From Larix kaempferi (lineage: Eukaryota; Streptophyta; Pinopsida; Pinales; Pinaceae), in contig BSBM01001446.1 in the NCBI GenBank assembly GCA_027924585.1, forward strand, positions 1,488,001 to 1,552,000: 64,000 bases of DNA, read 5' to 3'. The position numbers were made by a program, and so were the translations under genes. Shown here piece by piece: positions 10,559 through 23,288 of the stretch (positions are counted from its first letter, which is position 1; each line of letters starts with the position of its first letter). The notes beneath the pieces are model-generated. The model saw only the letters and a list, made by a program, of their open reading frames with translations, had not been told where the DNA came from and did no database searches.

Positions 10559-11539
10559 TGTATGTAGAATTTTCTCCCTATGGATAGGTAGAAATTCTCT
10601 TAGATTAAAGTAGACTTTAAATGACTCTAAACCAAGACAAAACTTAACAAATGCTACCTTGAATTCCTAGATCTAAACAGACATTTCAAGATTAAACCGT
10701 TGAAAGAAACAGAAGAGATCTAACTGACCTTCAATCCAATTGCTTGTCTTAATGGTTTCTCTGATTTCCAAGTCCTCACGAATGAACCTGTCAAAATGAA
10801 ACCAAGATACAAGCATATACGATTCTCTAGCAACTTGAAATATGAGTTAGGATCTAAATCTACAATAGATACAAATCATATCATTGAAACAAAATCAACA
10901 CATGTTATTTGGGAAAAAAGACAACTTATGTTCTATTACCAACTTGAAGTCACTTACAATGGTTGCTTGATATCCAAGCCAACTCCCAGCTCCAAGTGCT
11001 TCCTCCTCTATCTATCCCCACAAAGATTCAAGATCATAAGTTTGATGTCTCCAAGAGTCCTCCCCCCTTTTGCTCATGGAATGTCTCTCTCTTATAGTGT
11101 GTAGTAGGGTTAACCAACAAGAGAGAAGGGTGGATCTTGGGAGAGTTTAGTGGATCAGGCTTACTAATCATAGAAAGTGAGTTAGGATCGAATCAGGGAC
11201 ACCAATCCTCAAAAATATCTTGAAGATCAAGATTCCACAAGCCATGGCAAAAAGGCTAAAAAAGGTGTACCACGCCTCTCAAATAGAGCATAACGCGGTA
11301 GTACCGCATGGCAGAGAAAGAGCATAGTGAGGTAGTGTGGACTACCGCGCACCTAAACTGGAGCAAGGCACAGTAGTGTAGGTATATGAAGTCTCAGCTG
11401 GGTTGATTCTTGACAGAATAGGTTTGTCTTCAAGGATCACTCATCATTTTTCTCTTCTGGGTGTTTTAAGAAGTAGGGGAAGTGTCATCAACTATTTTTA
11501 TGGTGAAGATGCAACACTGTGGAATATGGAGGTATAACA
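10559..11539 (-). repeat. Tat element 3' LTR (left copy)
   Basis: 981 bp, from TGTATGTAG to TATAACA. It carries TATAAGA on the - strand (complement of 11090-11096) as a possible TATA box, and palindromic GCGGTAGTACCGC-like words at 11285-11375. Confidence 0.92.
11285..11375. repeat. GCGGTAGTACCGC palindrome cluster in left Tat LTR
   Basis: Contains GCGGTAGTACCGC at about 11293 and an interrupted GGTAGT..ACTACCGCGC inverted pair at 11334-11352. Confidence 0.6.
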
Positions 11540-13600
11540 GATGCCCCCTAAAGTGTGAGGCCAGAAGGGACTGATGGCCGAAAGAATTTACAAATACTGT
11601 GCGGAGGTAGCATCGAGGAGAGCAACAAGGAGCTGAAACAGCAATAAAATGTTAAATGTACCACCGAGGCGGGCATCCCCATGCTCGGAAACAATTGACT
11701 CAAAGCATGGCTGCCGACCAATACATTGTAGATCCATGAGTACTAAGATGATATAGACTGTAGACAAATCATGGCTACTATGAACAAAGGTAGATCCATG
11801 AGATAGTAATGACACAACCATGACCAATACAAAAAGTGGATCTGTGTGACAATACAAAGGACATCTCCACCGCAAACTAGATGCAATTAAGATATAAAGG
11901 TGTGCCCAGGGTCTTCTACCCAATCGCAAATGATATGAATCTAGCCATGTGATTACAAAGTGTTGAAGTCGAACATGGTAGAAACCATTTGATTACTAGT
12001 CAATGATGTGAACCGTTAACAAATGTGAGTGAAATAACCAATGATGATGATGATCCCCAAGGTATCTATAGTACATCTCAACAAAATGCGAATGAATGAG
12101 TTGATATCGAGCATTCGAGAGATCATTCGATCAGAGGTCAATGATGTAAACCTACTGTCAAACATGAGGAAACCTGCCATTGAGGCATGCAGGTACCAAG
12201 GTACTAATGGTTGATCCCTATGTCTAATTCCCGGATAGTGATTTGGCGTCGATGGGAATAGACTCGTCGAAGGTGGGCCATAATGATTCCCACATCATCG
12301 ACGCAAAAGATAGTATAGGATGATGAAACAATGGATTATGTACTGACACAACGGAGGTCTGACACAATGAATGACTCTAAACAATGCAACCATTTGAACA
12401 TATAACGACATGTAACAGGACTTGGCAGTGGGGATTGTTGATAGCAGAGGATAGACACCGAACGAGTAGGCTCGTGGCCAGAGAGACGACTCAGGATGAT
12501 GACCATAACTCGGCGAAAATAGATACCCAACATAGACAAGGGACAGATGCATGCCATGTTCAAAGGTAATGACTGACAAGCTTCCAAAACAAACATGACT
12601 TGTTCCCCATATTCCCCCGACGTGATAGACGAGTACCTCTTTGTTGTTTTTCGAGCTTGGAGAGGATAACAGATGCTCGGTATAGCTCATCTCATAGATG
12701 AGTCCAATCTCACATGTTTTACGAACCTGAGAAAGGAGGGGTTCGTCCCAAAGTGGTTCCTTTGATGTTAAATTTTAATGAGTCCAAGGAAGGAAAACTC
12801 GGTAGTTTTTCACATTTAGAGAGCCTGAAAAACTTAAAGGAGGCTCCAAAGTGTACTTTTTCGTAAATTTAGTCCCTCGATCCCGAAAAAGTATAAAACA
12901 ATTCCTGAGAGAACCCTCCCAGCCAAAAATTGACCGAGGTATACCTTTCTCGTAAATAGTCTAGATGGGCCGAAAAAAGGGTAACCTATCACCGAAAAGA
13001 CGACCTTTCAAATACTTTTACAAGTGTGAAAGAGTCAAGATCACTTGGCAATCTTTTCAATTTTAAGGAGTCTGAAAAGAGCTTAACTATGGACTCCAAT
13101 GGTCTTTTTCATAATTTTTAATTATTCTGGTCCGAAAAGAGAATAAAATACAACCAGGATAATACTTTCCTCATCGTTTAACAAGCATGAGTAAAGCTGA
13201 CCAAGCTCGACACCATTTACTTAAGTTTGACAAGCACGACACGAATGTAAAAGTGCTTGGAATCTTTTTCAAGTTTTAATCCAGAGCACGAAAAAGATAA
13301 AGTAGGCTCAAAATGAAGGTCAAACAATAAATGAACGCCAATGTGAATATTTTTTAAAGGAGATCCTGTCAACAAATGCTCATGAAACTAGATATTAGTA
13401 ATATGAAATGGGTTTTATTTTAACCAGATAAAATAATGAGTAAAAAAAAGCAACCATTTCACTTGTGCATTTACCAAAAGAGGATATTTTACCCATTTGA
13501 GGAGCAAAAACTTCAAGAGTTCATATATGGAGATTTGGGGCACCGTTTTAACAACCATCCGTGCCAGGTAAGAGCTTTCAAGCCCCTCTTTCATTTAATG
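11540..13600. other. Tat element 3' non-coding region without recognisable gene
   Basis: A purine-rich run on the - strand (complement of CCCCCTAAAG, 11544-11553) next to the LTR is the likely polypurine tract. From about 12710 to 13280 a loose repeat containing CCGAAAA or CTGAAAA and flanking GAGTCC/GGTCC recurs. No ORF in either strand resembles a known protein; the longer - strand frames around 11600-12690 have no recognisable motif. Confidence 0.5.
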
Positions 13601-13671
13601 TATGAATAACTTGTTTTCAGTAGGGAAAAATAATTGTTTGGGCAAGCCCTATTATGCAATTTTCACCCTTC

Positions 13672-13800
13672 ACAGTACCGCGCGGGCGCGATATCGGGAA
13701 GCACGCTACTGTGCAACAGTACCACACTGTAAGTTTAAACCTGGGCACGGTATTGTGCAGTACCGTGCAGTCAAATTTCCCCCAGGTGCGATAGTAGCGA
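13672..13800. repeat. ACCGCG/CGGTA palindromic cluster upstream of the antisense ORF
   Basis: Repeated CAGTACCG, GCACGGTATTGTGCAGTACCG and related inverted words, similar to those in the LTR and leader, lie about 70-200 bp upstream of the antisense coding frame. Confidence 0.5.
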
Positions 13801-13868
13801 ATTTTAAGATGAAAAAAATATTTTTTCTCAAATTTTCAACTGAGATCAAGTTGTTAAATGACTAATGA

Positions 13869-15184
13869 ATGTTTCCTATGACCTTTTGCAGGTGTTTGAA
13901 ACTTGTTGGGAGCAAAATGGTCCATTGGAAAGAAAGAGAGCACGAGGAGGATGACTTGTTGGCCGAAAATGACCAAAGGACTGTGACTACACTATGGGAA
14001 TGTGGTTTGTTGAAATTCTTCAAGACTAAAGGTATTTGTAAGCAGGAAAAACTTCTCACCCACATTATTAAAATGTGGGACCCCAACATTCAAGCTTTCC
14101 GAGTGGGAGAACACACCCTCGAGATTGAACTCGAGGATATTTATTTCCTCACGGGCCTCTCAAAAAGAGGAGCTCGGGTGATTTTTACTGGGTTCACAGC
14201 CTCGGAGGGGAGCACAGATGCTTTGATTAATCGTTATTTCTGTCAAGGTTCGGGGAAGAAAAGCAGGAAGGTGGTCATCAAAGAAATTGTAGAACTTCCT
14301 TTAAAAACTGTGTTGTTCACCATCACACGTGCAACAGGGAGCACTAGCCCCCATCAAGCGTCACGTACACAGATGAATCTTGTAGTGGATTGTATGGCAG
14401 TAACAGTATTCAACTGGTCTGAGGCAGTATTGACCATCCTCAAAGAGAAAGCGAACAAGTGCAGCCTTGGAGAGAATTCTCAATTTGGGTATGGGAGCAT
14501 CTTAGTCACCTTCTTCTTGGCGAGCGTGCCGTTGTTGCGCCCATAGATAGCCATGCCCCCCCGTCCACCCACCGATCCATGGATGGCTCGATGGAGTCAA
14601 TATGCAGGACGAATTGGGGGACTGCAGCATTTGTCTTTCGGTGAGGATTTCTTCTCGCGGCTCGAGGAACAGATTGTGATGATCGATGACTACCCCTATG
14701 TAGGGGTGGACTTCCGCGAGGACATAGACTTGGCACTACGGGAAGATAAGGATTGGGACAATTCAGGTATGAACTTCATGGATATTTTTTTCTTTTTTGA
14801 ATATATAATTTTATTGTTTTTTAGAATGTGTAACAGACTTTAATATATGTATGTGTGCATGTCACAGATCGTGGACCACAGAGACCGACAAGGTACTCGC
14901 CATTACGCCGAGGTGGTGTTGATCACCAAGCCGCTCCAGAAGAGGAAGAAGATGAGGATGAGGTGGGAGGGGTCCAGGAGATACAGAGGAACCTACAGGG
15001 TTTAACCCACGTTATCCCCGATATGAGGGTGGACGACATCCCTTTGCATCTCCAGCGGCATACTGTAGGTGTGCCTAGCCGTATTGGACGACTCCTCCGT
15101 AGAGTGGTTCGGGCTATAGTGTGTTATCAACAACAACGTGAGGAATTTGATGAGGAACATGATAGATACCCCAGATCTCCTTAG
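13869..15184 (+). pseudogene. Antisense, apparently spliced ORF in Tat element; plant-mobile-domain-like
   Basis: It reads on +, opposite to gag-pol. The frame 13869-14766 is open except for one TAG at 14544. It follows a TTTTGCAG acceptor at 13892, so the true coding start may be 13893 or an earlier exon. A GTATGA donor at 14767 and a GTCACAG acceptor ending at 14867 join in frame to a second exon (14868-15183) that ends in TAG. The first exon contains LLTHIIKMWDPNIQAFRVGE, HTLEIELEDIYFLTGLSKRG, resembling the plant mobile domain pattern (W-P-x-F-x-G-E-x-TLEDV-x-LTGL). The second exon is acidic, then basic. Tat relatives such as maize Grande carry antisense ORFs at this place; whether they are homologous is not known to me. 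Confidence 0.6.
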
Positions 15185-15399
15185 ATGGTAGCTTTTATCT
15201 TTTTGCGGCATGTATACGATATGTAGGCTTTGAGAGCCAAATTTTTGTATGGGATTAGGTCCAGAATTTTATCTTTAAAACACAAACTTTATGTATTTGA
15301 AAAAACACTTTTATATATAGTGATATATATATGGACCTACTTTTATGACCTATTTATTTACAATGACTTGTGTGTTTATTTTTGTGATGTGTTTTTATG

Positions 15400-15808
15400 T
15401 ATGGGCAAGATGCCAATCCAAAATGTAATTAGAAAATAAATCAGCTATACAATTGAATTCCCTTGGTACATGTTGATATGGAATGTAATTAAAAGATCAT
15501 TCCAAGAGGCGTACCCTCTGAAATAAATGAAGTAGGATAGGATCACGAACTGTGTAAACACGATTCAGATGAGAAACCATGAGTTGGGAGTCTAAAAAGA
15601 CTGATAGGGAGTCAATTCCAAGGGAAGAAACCTCCATTAAGAGTTCGATGACTGCATGGTACTTTGTGATATTGTTGGTTGCAGGGCCTAAACAATTGGC
15701 TCCTGAAGATAGTAACTCGCCAGTGGGAGAATAGATTACCCATGCTGCAGAAGCGAGGTTCCGGGTATGCCGGCTTGCACCATCGGCGAATCCAAAGTAG
15801 GCAGACAT
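15400..15808 (-). pseudogene. Second RNase H (archaeal/plant-type) of Tat element
   Basis: On the - strand, in a frame different from integrase, the sequence reads YFGFADGASRHTRNLASAAW, TGELLSSG, ATNNITKYHAVIELL, LSVFLDSQLMVSHLN and, after a TGA near 15497, HVPREFNCIADLF. These are the RNase H blocks D..AS, TNN.AEY..., V..DS.L and H.PR..N..AD. The Glu expected in the TNNxAEY block is replaced by Lys. An additional RNase H of this kind is a hallmark of Tat/Ogre retrotransposons, where it is thought to have taken over RNA removal from the older RNase H. Here it lies downstream of integrase. Its own stop and the lost Glu mean it is dead. Confidence 0.75.
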
Positions 15809-15929
15809 CTATGCACAAAATCACAAGTCAAGGTAAGAATGGATACATGAGGTCCATGTGTGCACACCAAAAGATGAGTGAAAACAAACTAGGTACATTA
15901 TGTACAAAAAGTATCCCGTGTAGGATAAC

Positions 15930-16920
15930 CTTACGCGTAGAAGCATTTGAGGTATAGCCCATTGCGAGGCCATGCCAATGGCGTGCCATCACAATCGACG
16001 AGTTCATAGGCTCCTTTCTCCAAGACACATTTTACAACGAAGGGGCCGTACCACATAGATTCTAGTTTTCCTTTTCCGAGTTTATCATGCATTTGATCAT
16101 ATGTAAGTATGAGGTCACCTTCATTGAAAATACGAGGTTGAACGGATTTTTCATACTAAGCTTTCACACATTTTTTATGAGCTTCGTTGGCTAAAGCAGC
16201 GTCGTGGCGGGTTTCATCTAGCTTGGCTAGGTATAGAAACTGTTCCTCTTCGGAAGTGGTGTGGGGAAGTAGCTCTATGGCTATCTTAAGTGATGGAATT
16301 TCACATTCAATCGGTAAAATGGCTTCCAGGCCATACACTAGTTGGAATGGTGTAAACCCAATAGCACTTTTTACTGAGGTTCGGTATGCCCATAGTGCTG
16401 AAAATAGAGCTGAGTGCCAGTTGGATTTATGAGTACCCACAATACGCTGAATCATTCGTTTCAGAACTTTGTTAATGGCTTCAACTTGGCCATTGGCTTG
16501 TGGGTAGTATGGGGTTGAGTTTTCATGGCGAAAACCCAACTTAGCACTTAGTTCCTCAATCATATGGTTCCTGAAGTGGGAGCCATGATCGGTCACAATG
16601 GATTGTGGGACACCAAATCTAGCTATAATGTGATTGAATATGAATTGTGCTGCTGTTTTGCCATCCTCAGCATAAGTAGGCATCGCTTCAGGGCATTTTG
16701 TGAAATAGTCAACAGCTACTATGACATAGCTATGCCCCCCGGCTGAAGTGGGCTTACAGTGCATGAAATCTATACCCCATTTGGAAAAGGGGCCGACGGC
16801 AATAACAGGATGGAGTGGAGCAGGGTGCGAGCGTGTTTTACTATGAAAGAATTGACATGGTGGACATTTCTTGACCGTTTCAATGCAGTCTTTGAAAATT
16901 GAGGGCCAGAAATATCCTAC
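15930..16920 (-). pseudogene. Tat element integrase
   Basis: After a TGA at about 16920 the pol frame continues with VGYFWPSIFKDC and CPPCQ, the second half of the HHCC zinc module whose CHAGACGGH half lies just upstream. The catalytic core follows: KWGIDFM, VTDHGSHFRN and YYPQANGQVEAINKVLKRM supply the D, D and E. A stop near 16155 precedes a C-terminal tail with NEGDLILTYD and WYGPFVV, the GPY/F-like module that binds DNA. The enzyme would insert the cDNA into host DNA. Confidence 0.85.
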
Positions 16921-18840
16921 TCACAGTATTTTCTGGGTCGTAGCCATCCCAGAGAGATGACCACCACATGCTCCAGCGTGGCAGTCATTAAGAATGCGTT
17001 CTGCCTCATCTAGAGTCAAACAACGTCGAAGAATAGTGTCGACACCACATCGATAGAGAGTATCGTTGACTATGAGGTAGTACTTGGCATGATGTCGGAT
17101 ACGTCGACGTTCATCGCGAGTGAGGTCGGGGTGGAAACATTGGGTTTGGAGATATAATAAAATATCCCCGTACCATGGATCAGACGTGCTAATTAGGAAC
17201 AATGATTCATCAGGAAGGGAATCGATGGGCTCAGATTGCTCGGTAGCATGGGGCAAGTTACAAATCAACTCAACAAAGACCAAAGACTTCTTGGACTTGG
17301 CTTTGACAAATTCCAAGTCAAACTCTTGTAGGATGACGATCCAACAAGAATATTTGCCCCCAAGCACTTGACGCATGAGTATATAATACATTGGATTGAA
17401 ATCGGCTATAACAGTGGTCCGACGAAGTGGAATGTAATGACGGAACCTCTGGACAGCGAAAACTGTTGCCAGAGCCAGTTTTTCAAAATGTGAATAACGA
17501 GTTTTGGAGTCGAGAAGACTCTTACTAAGATAGTATACCACATGTTCTATGCTGTTATGGTCTTCCTGGACTAGCACCATACCCATGGTGGATGTCGAAG
17601 CTACGAGATAAAGAATGTAATCCCGTGTGTAATCGGGGGGTTGGATCACAGGATCTTTAGTTAAGGCCGCCTTTAGATTATCAAAGGAACGTTGGGATTC
17701 ACTGTCCCAGATGAAGGGAGTGTTCTTCTTGAGAAGCCTCATATAGCCTTTTGTTATCTCGGAAATATTACAGATGAAACGACGTAGAAAGTTTGCATGC
17801 CCTTGCAAACTTTGAAGTTTTGGAATGTTTGTGGGGGAAGGCAGGGCTAAGATAGCTTCTACCTTCACAGGATCTAAGCGTATCCCGCTTTTGGAGATTA
17901 TGAATCCCAAAAGCTTTCCGGCTTCCACACAAAAGATGCACTTATGTGGATTCAAACTGATATTGTAGCACCAGCACCAATCGAAAATGGCACCTAAGTG
18001 ATCAGGATGGTCATCCCGGGTCTGAGAATGAGCGGGAAGATCATCAAGATATGGTTCTACAATATGTTTGATATCATGAAATGTGTATGACATCACCCAT
18101 TGGAAAGTTGCTCCGGCATTTTTAAGGCCAAAAGGTAACTTTTGATATGCAAAAATTCCCCAAGGGCAGATAAAGGTTGTTTTATGGTGGTCGGCTGGGA
18201 GGATATCGATCTGATTATAGCCAGAAAAGCCATCCATAAATGAAAAGATGACACTCCCGGCACAGTTATCGATGAACGGAGTTGGGTAGTTGTCCTTTGG
18301 ACAAGCTTTGTTCAAGTTGTGATAATCGACACAGACTCTAATCGTTCCCTGTTTCTTGGCTACAGGAATGATGTTAGATACCCATTCTGTCAATGGGACA
18401 GGATAGATAAAACCAACAAGCTTTTTCAACTTCTTCTTTAATAGCGGCTGCCTTACGAGGATGGACGGGTCGAAGTTTCTGCCGAATAGGTCGGGTGCCA
18501 GGGAAGGTTGGAATTTCATGGACCATAATTGAGGGATCTATTCCTGGAATTTCTCCATAGCTCCAAGCAAAAACATCACGGAAGGTTTTGAAATAGGCAG
18601 CGTAGAACTCCATTTCGAGGGGAGTACATGTTTTGCCAATATGTATGTTTTCCATGATACCATGCTTCACTGAAATATCTTTGGGAGTGGTTTCCATAAG
18701 GTTAGCCAAGTTTCCTTTGGAAAATACTTCGTCGAGGGAAGTGGGAAACTTGGTTTGAACCATTCCAAGTGAAGTACTGGGTTTTGTATCGGGCTCAAGC
18801 GTCTGAATGGTGGGGAATGAAGATCGATGATGAAAATATC
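16921..18840 (-). pseudogene. Tat element reverse transcriptase, RNase H and integrase zinc start
   Basis: From 18519 one - frame of 532 codons reads VCVDYHNLNKACPKDNYPTP, FMDGFSGYNQI, CPWGIFAYQKLPFGLKNAG and the catalytic YLDD (complement of 18040-18051). It continues through the thumb into RNase H, with LVASTSTMGMVLVQED and SKSLLDSKTRYSHFEKLALA, and then HAGACGGHLSG. In RNase H the usual first Asp (A-S-D) is a Thr. The preceding part (18844-18440, with KLRPVHPRKAAAIKEEVEK) is in another frame, so two opposing frameshifts lie near 18800 and 18430. Confidence 0.88.
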
Positions 18841-20124
18841 CCATGGTGGCTCATCACCGCACATAACCTCCATAATTGATTCGTCAGTGGGAAAGATCAA
18901 ATTGAGAGGATCAATAAGTGGTGGGGATGAATGAGTCTCAGATAAGAGCCATGCCACGATGTGATGGGTAGAACAGTCGATCCAATCGGTGGCTAATTGG
19001 ATCGCTTCGTACGCTGCGAGGTTTCTGTTCAAAGGCATGGAGTTTCCGTACTTTTCAATCTCAGTGGGGCTCGGAATCACCCATGAATCATTGGAAGGGG
19101 TGACATTTGATGAAATCATGTTGACTGGTTGGACATGGGGCCCCAGCTCTAGAAAAACTCCAATAAGGGAAGAATCCTTCATAAGACCAACGCCAACGTC
19201 TTGGAACCGGTACCAAGGTTGATCCAATAATGGGACGGTGTTGGCGGAGTTCGAATGAGAATCTGGGATACAGTAATCAAGTTGATCTATGGTGAAAATT
19301 TTCCCTTCATGAGGAAATTGCACAATCCAGAAGATAGTAGATTCTATGGAGGTCATGGCGTAAAACCAGTTCCAACCAAGTAGAAGATTGTAATCTAATA
19401 GTGCATCCACAACTTTAATGTGTACGGATACTATTTTTCCCCCCAGTTCAACACCAATCGAGGGAATGAGTCCATAAGGTTGAAAATCATGTCCATCAAA
19501 TGCCCTGAGAGTAGTGGGAGACGTCGTGACTTTGGGTGAGCCTAAGGCTCCCCAGAAATTCAAAGACATGATCGACGTGGAGGCACCTTCATCTAAAACG
19601 GTGTGATGGATGCTATGTCCACGGATTTTTGTGTGAACCTGGAAGGCTAACTAGTGAGAAAGCCGAGGTTTGGCATGCTCCAAGTTAAACATGATAGTGT
19701 TTGAAGTATCTGGGTCCATTGCCCCCAGTGATGAAAGTAAGGTTCTACACTGCGTAGGGAAGTGTTGAAGAACCTCGAGAGTCGACATGGCGCAAGGTGC
19801 TTGACCTAAATCCTCAACAATGTTGTAATTTTGGGCAACTCGCGCATTGGGATTAAATGTCTCCTTTCGTATGGTGCCCTTGGGTGGGTTTAGCACTGTG
19901 TCTATAAGCGGTCTCTCGATATGGAGATGGCCGATAAGGGGAGGGGTAGGAGTTGGATCTTCAACAGGGGATTTTCCTTTGGCTATCTCCGACTGTTTGT
20001 TTGAACTTGGAGGGTTCTCATATGTCTTTGAACGAGTGGTTATATGAATCTCCTCATTACTCGTCATTAGGATTTCATGATTTATGGATGTCTCTCCGCG
20101 AGTTGGGTTGCTCGAGTTGCCCCC
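18841..20124 (-). pseudogene. Tat element aspartic protease region
   Basis: It continues the gag frame past a TAG at 20125. After a Pro-rich spacer it reads VAQNYNIVEDLGQAPCAMS, KPRLSH, a TAG near 19650, then HTVLDEGASTSIMS, the active-site region with D-E-G-A in place of the D-S/T-G-A usual in retroviral-type proteases. DYNLLLGWNWFYAM and FPHEGKIFTIDQL follow. This protease type is common in plant gypsy elements related to Tat. It would cleave the polyprotein. Confidence 0.8.
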
Positions 20125-20127
20125 CTA

Positions 20128-23100
20128 TGGGGTTTCTTGGGCAACCATCTGCTGTTGCTGTTGAGGGAAAGGGTCAGTTAACACTGTCGGGAGAGAGGAT
20201 CCTTTAACGAACTTGTTGACTTCATCTTTGTAGGGACAGTCACGCGTGTAGTGATCATCTTGACAAATTAGGCAGGGAAACTTAGCCTTTCGACGTGGTT
20301 TTGGGTCGTTGTGGGTGGGTTGTGGCTTGGGATTCTCCTGCTGGTTCTTCTTGGATTTACCATGATTGTTCTTCTTCTTTCCTCCGTATGGTTGTGACGT
20401 AGATTGAACTGCGTTCACTTCGTAGGAGATAGCAGGAGAAGTAGTAGGTTTTGGAGCAGCCTGAGGTAGAGCGGGGGAAGCAGAAGCTTGTTGCCCCGTC
20501 GAGTTGGTAGTATGCTGGGCCTTGACTGAACTGACAATACCATCAATGGGGGGTTCAGTGGTAGGTTTCATTGGATCAGTGGTAACACGAGCGGCATGGG
20601 GAAGAAGTTCGTGCAAAATGCCGGATTGGGTGTATACCAAATCCTTGTACTGAGCTACTGAGATGGCTTGTTCTTCTATGACCGGCCCGCGCATAGCGAT
20701 ATCCCTAGCTATGGGAGGCAAAAATGACTTCGTGAACCAATCAGCAAGTAGTTGATATGGAATTGGTGCCTTGATTAGCCTACGATGTCGACGCCACTCA
20801 TGGATGTGATCCGAAATGTGCATAGAAGTGGTTTGACGTAGTGAGGTTAATAGTTCTGTTCCAGTCTCATACCGGATGGGGAGCTGGAAATGGGTCAGAA
20901 ACTACATAGCTAAGGTGTTGAAATCATGGAAAGAGTGTTGTGGCAGCTTGATGTACCATTTTGCTACCGTGTCGGTAAGCGTATGCTGGAAGATCCATAA
21001 TTGAATGGAATTGTCCATCAAGGAGTTGGATGAACACCAAAGATAGAAGGTCATTACGTGGTTCTTGGGCTCTTCCCGGGCTTAGCATCGAACTTAGGAA
21101 TGTTCGATGGAAGTTTGGATGGAATGGGTGGCCAGTGAGGTTCATGCCATATGGGATCGCTAATGAGCCTCGACAAATCAGGTAAGTCTAACGTGGCCAA
21201 AAAGGGAAGTTGATGATTAGTCTGTGGGTATGAGTAATAATCGTATGGTGCAGAGAAACCTGGGGGGCCCTGCATAGTATACTGTTGAGTGTTATACCCA
21301 TATGTGTTACCTGCGGGGTGCTGCTGGAAGTTCTGTGGGTAGTAGGCCATCTGGTTAACCGGTTGAGTGTTGGTAACCGGTTGGTGTATTTTCTGCTGAG
21401 TAGGGATGGTAGGTATGGTACCCTAGGGTTGATGTAACCCAGGAATGGTTGTTGCTCCTGGTTGGGGAAAAGTTCCCTGGAGTTTTTTTGTTCCAGGAAT
21501 GTTACCACTATATTGAGTAAGAGAAGGGTTTTCCATAGCAAGGTTGGTAGGTGGCTGCAACAGTAGTGTCCATGGAAGGTTTGTTCCTCCTTGAGGAATG
21601 TGTGGAAATTGAAGGGATGGGTTCCATGGAGTTGTAGCAGCTGAAGGATAAGGGAAGCCAGAGTTCAAGTTGGGGGGAATATGAGATTTCCCCCCAGCTG
21701 GGTTCCAGTTTCCAAATAATGAGTACCTGCCACTCTATGGGACTTGAGGTTCCTAAGAAGGAAGCGTACCTAACGAGGGATGTTGAAGATGGGGCCCGGG
21801 TGGAAAACTGGTATAAGGTTGTCCGCTGCCAGGTGTGTTGTACATACCATACTGAGTAGATGCTGCTGGTTGGGAGGGTTATTGGATAGAGCCGATGGGT
21901 TTCCCTCCAGCATATGGGTTGGATGGCCCTATAGGAGGAGGTTGTTAACTAGGAACGGGGTTCCCAACAAAATATTGTCCTCCAGTAGGTTGGGTTGATG
22001 GCCCGATAGGAGGAGGTTGGTTGTTGGAGTTGGGGATCATGGTAGTCGGTTGTCCACCTCCTGAGATAGTGTAGATAGTGGCTAAAGGTGAACCTCCGGT
22101 CAAAATGGAAGATCCAGTCGTATGACTTGGTGTTCTTTTGACACTAGCCAAATACGATAGTGTCAATTGGCCAATGGCGCCAAAAGTGCCAATTTGTGGA
22201 GGGGGTCTTCCATATCTAACAGGCGAGGATGGAGAAAAAATTGGGTTATCCCTCATAGAATTTGCGCCAAACATGGGTGATGGCAGCAAATGTGGGGAAT
22301 TTAACCGAGGGGTATCGGGGGTATCGTCCATAGCATGTTCAATGATAGGAGGACCATTGAATACTGGGTCCGGGTTCATGTCCTTAAAAGGGTATTCGGG
22401 GTCCGGCGGGAACATAGGTATAGTAACGTCTGAAGGTCTGGAGCCGACTGCATAGGAGTGATGAAACTCTATTCTAGACGGGATGTTGGGATCCCGATAG
22501 TCAGCAGGGCGAGTAACAGGGGGATATCTGGAAGCTGTCGAGAGCATTTTCTCTGTGTCATGTTTAAACTACACTGATGCTAATGGGGAATTTGCTAGAC
22601 TAACCATACTAGACTGAATAAAGGCCATGATCTCATGTCCCGGAGGGAGGTTGGGGAGAGATATGGTACAAGGTACGTTGCTGGAAGAACTGGTTTCCTG
22701 TGGATGAATGCTGGATGGCACGATGATAACAGGTGGAAGCTCCACCTAGGAAGTGATAAATCCATAGTCAGGTTCAAAAGGTGTATCAGGAAGTTGAGTG
22801 TCTTCAATAATTTCAACGTACCCACCCGGGACTGAAATCAAACCAGATATATCCTGGTCAGATCCTTCGGTGGTGCCAACAGATCCGTCTGTGTCATCGT
22901 GGAAAGTTTCTGGTGGAAGGGAGGTGTTGACATCAGGTAGGATGATGGCCTCTGGTCTAGAATTTTGGGTTGTACTAGATTCAGCCGTTGTAATGTTGTC
23001 CACTATGGCAGATATATCTGGACTAACAGTGGGTGAAGTGACAGTGGGAATCTCAGATATACTAATGGTTGCAGAAACTGTGAGAGGTTCTGAGACCATG

Positions 23101-23288
23101 CTGTGAGTAACGGTTATAGACGACACTGAATATGTAGTGTGTATCGGTGGTGGAATGTTCCCTCGACCAGCACCGCGGCTAGGAGGAGCGGGAATACATG
23201 ATTCCGCTGGACTGGAGGTTCATGGCGGGGGTGATGGTGGAGGGATTTTGCCCTGTACTCATCGTGATCTTTGTGGTTGTTCTGACAT
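20128..23288 (-). pseudogene. Tat element gag
   Basis: A candidate ATG at 23288 opens a reading with PPP, TGA and TAG stops through a long Pro/Ser/Thr-rich N-terminal region (23288-21050), parts in different frames. The capsid-like part lies at about 21060-20600: FYLWCSSN, DTVAKWYIKLPQHSFHDFN, FLTHFQLPIRYETGTELL, and DHIHEWRRHRRLI. A basic region and one zinc knuckle, CLICQDDHYTRDC, follow; the spacing C-x2-C-x3-H-x4-C is one residue shorter than usual before the His, as in many Tat-type gags. A Gln run ends the frame. It would form the particle shell. Confidence 0.8.

Noticed and set aside
10796-11104. 102-codon ORF, also present at 25377-25685
   Set aside because: The two copies are the two LTRs of the Tat element, and the ORF is antisense to it. 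LTR identity explains the conservation.
22138-23106. + strand ORFs over the Tat gag
   Set aside because: Shadows of the Pro/Ser/Thr-rich gag N-terminus on the - strand.
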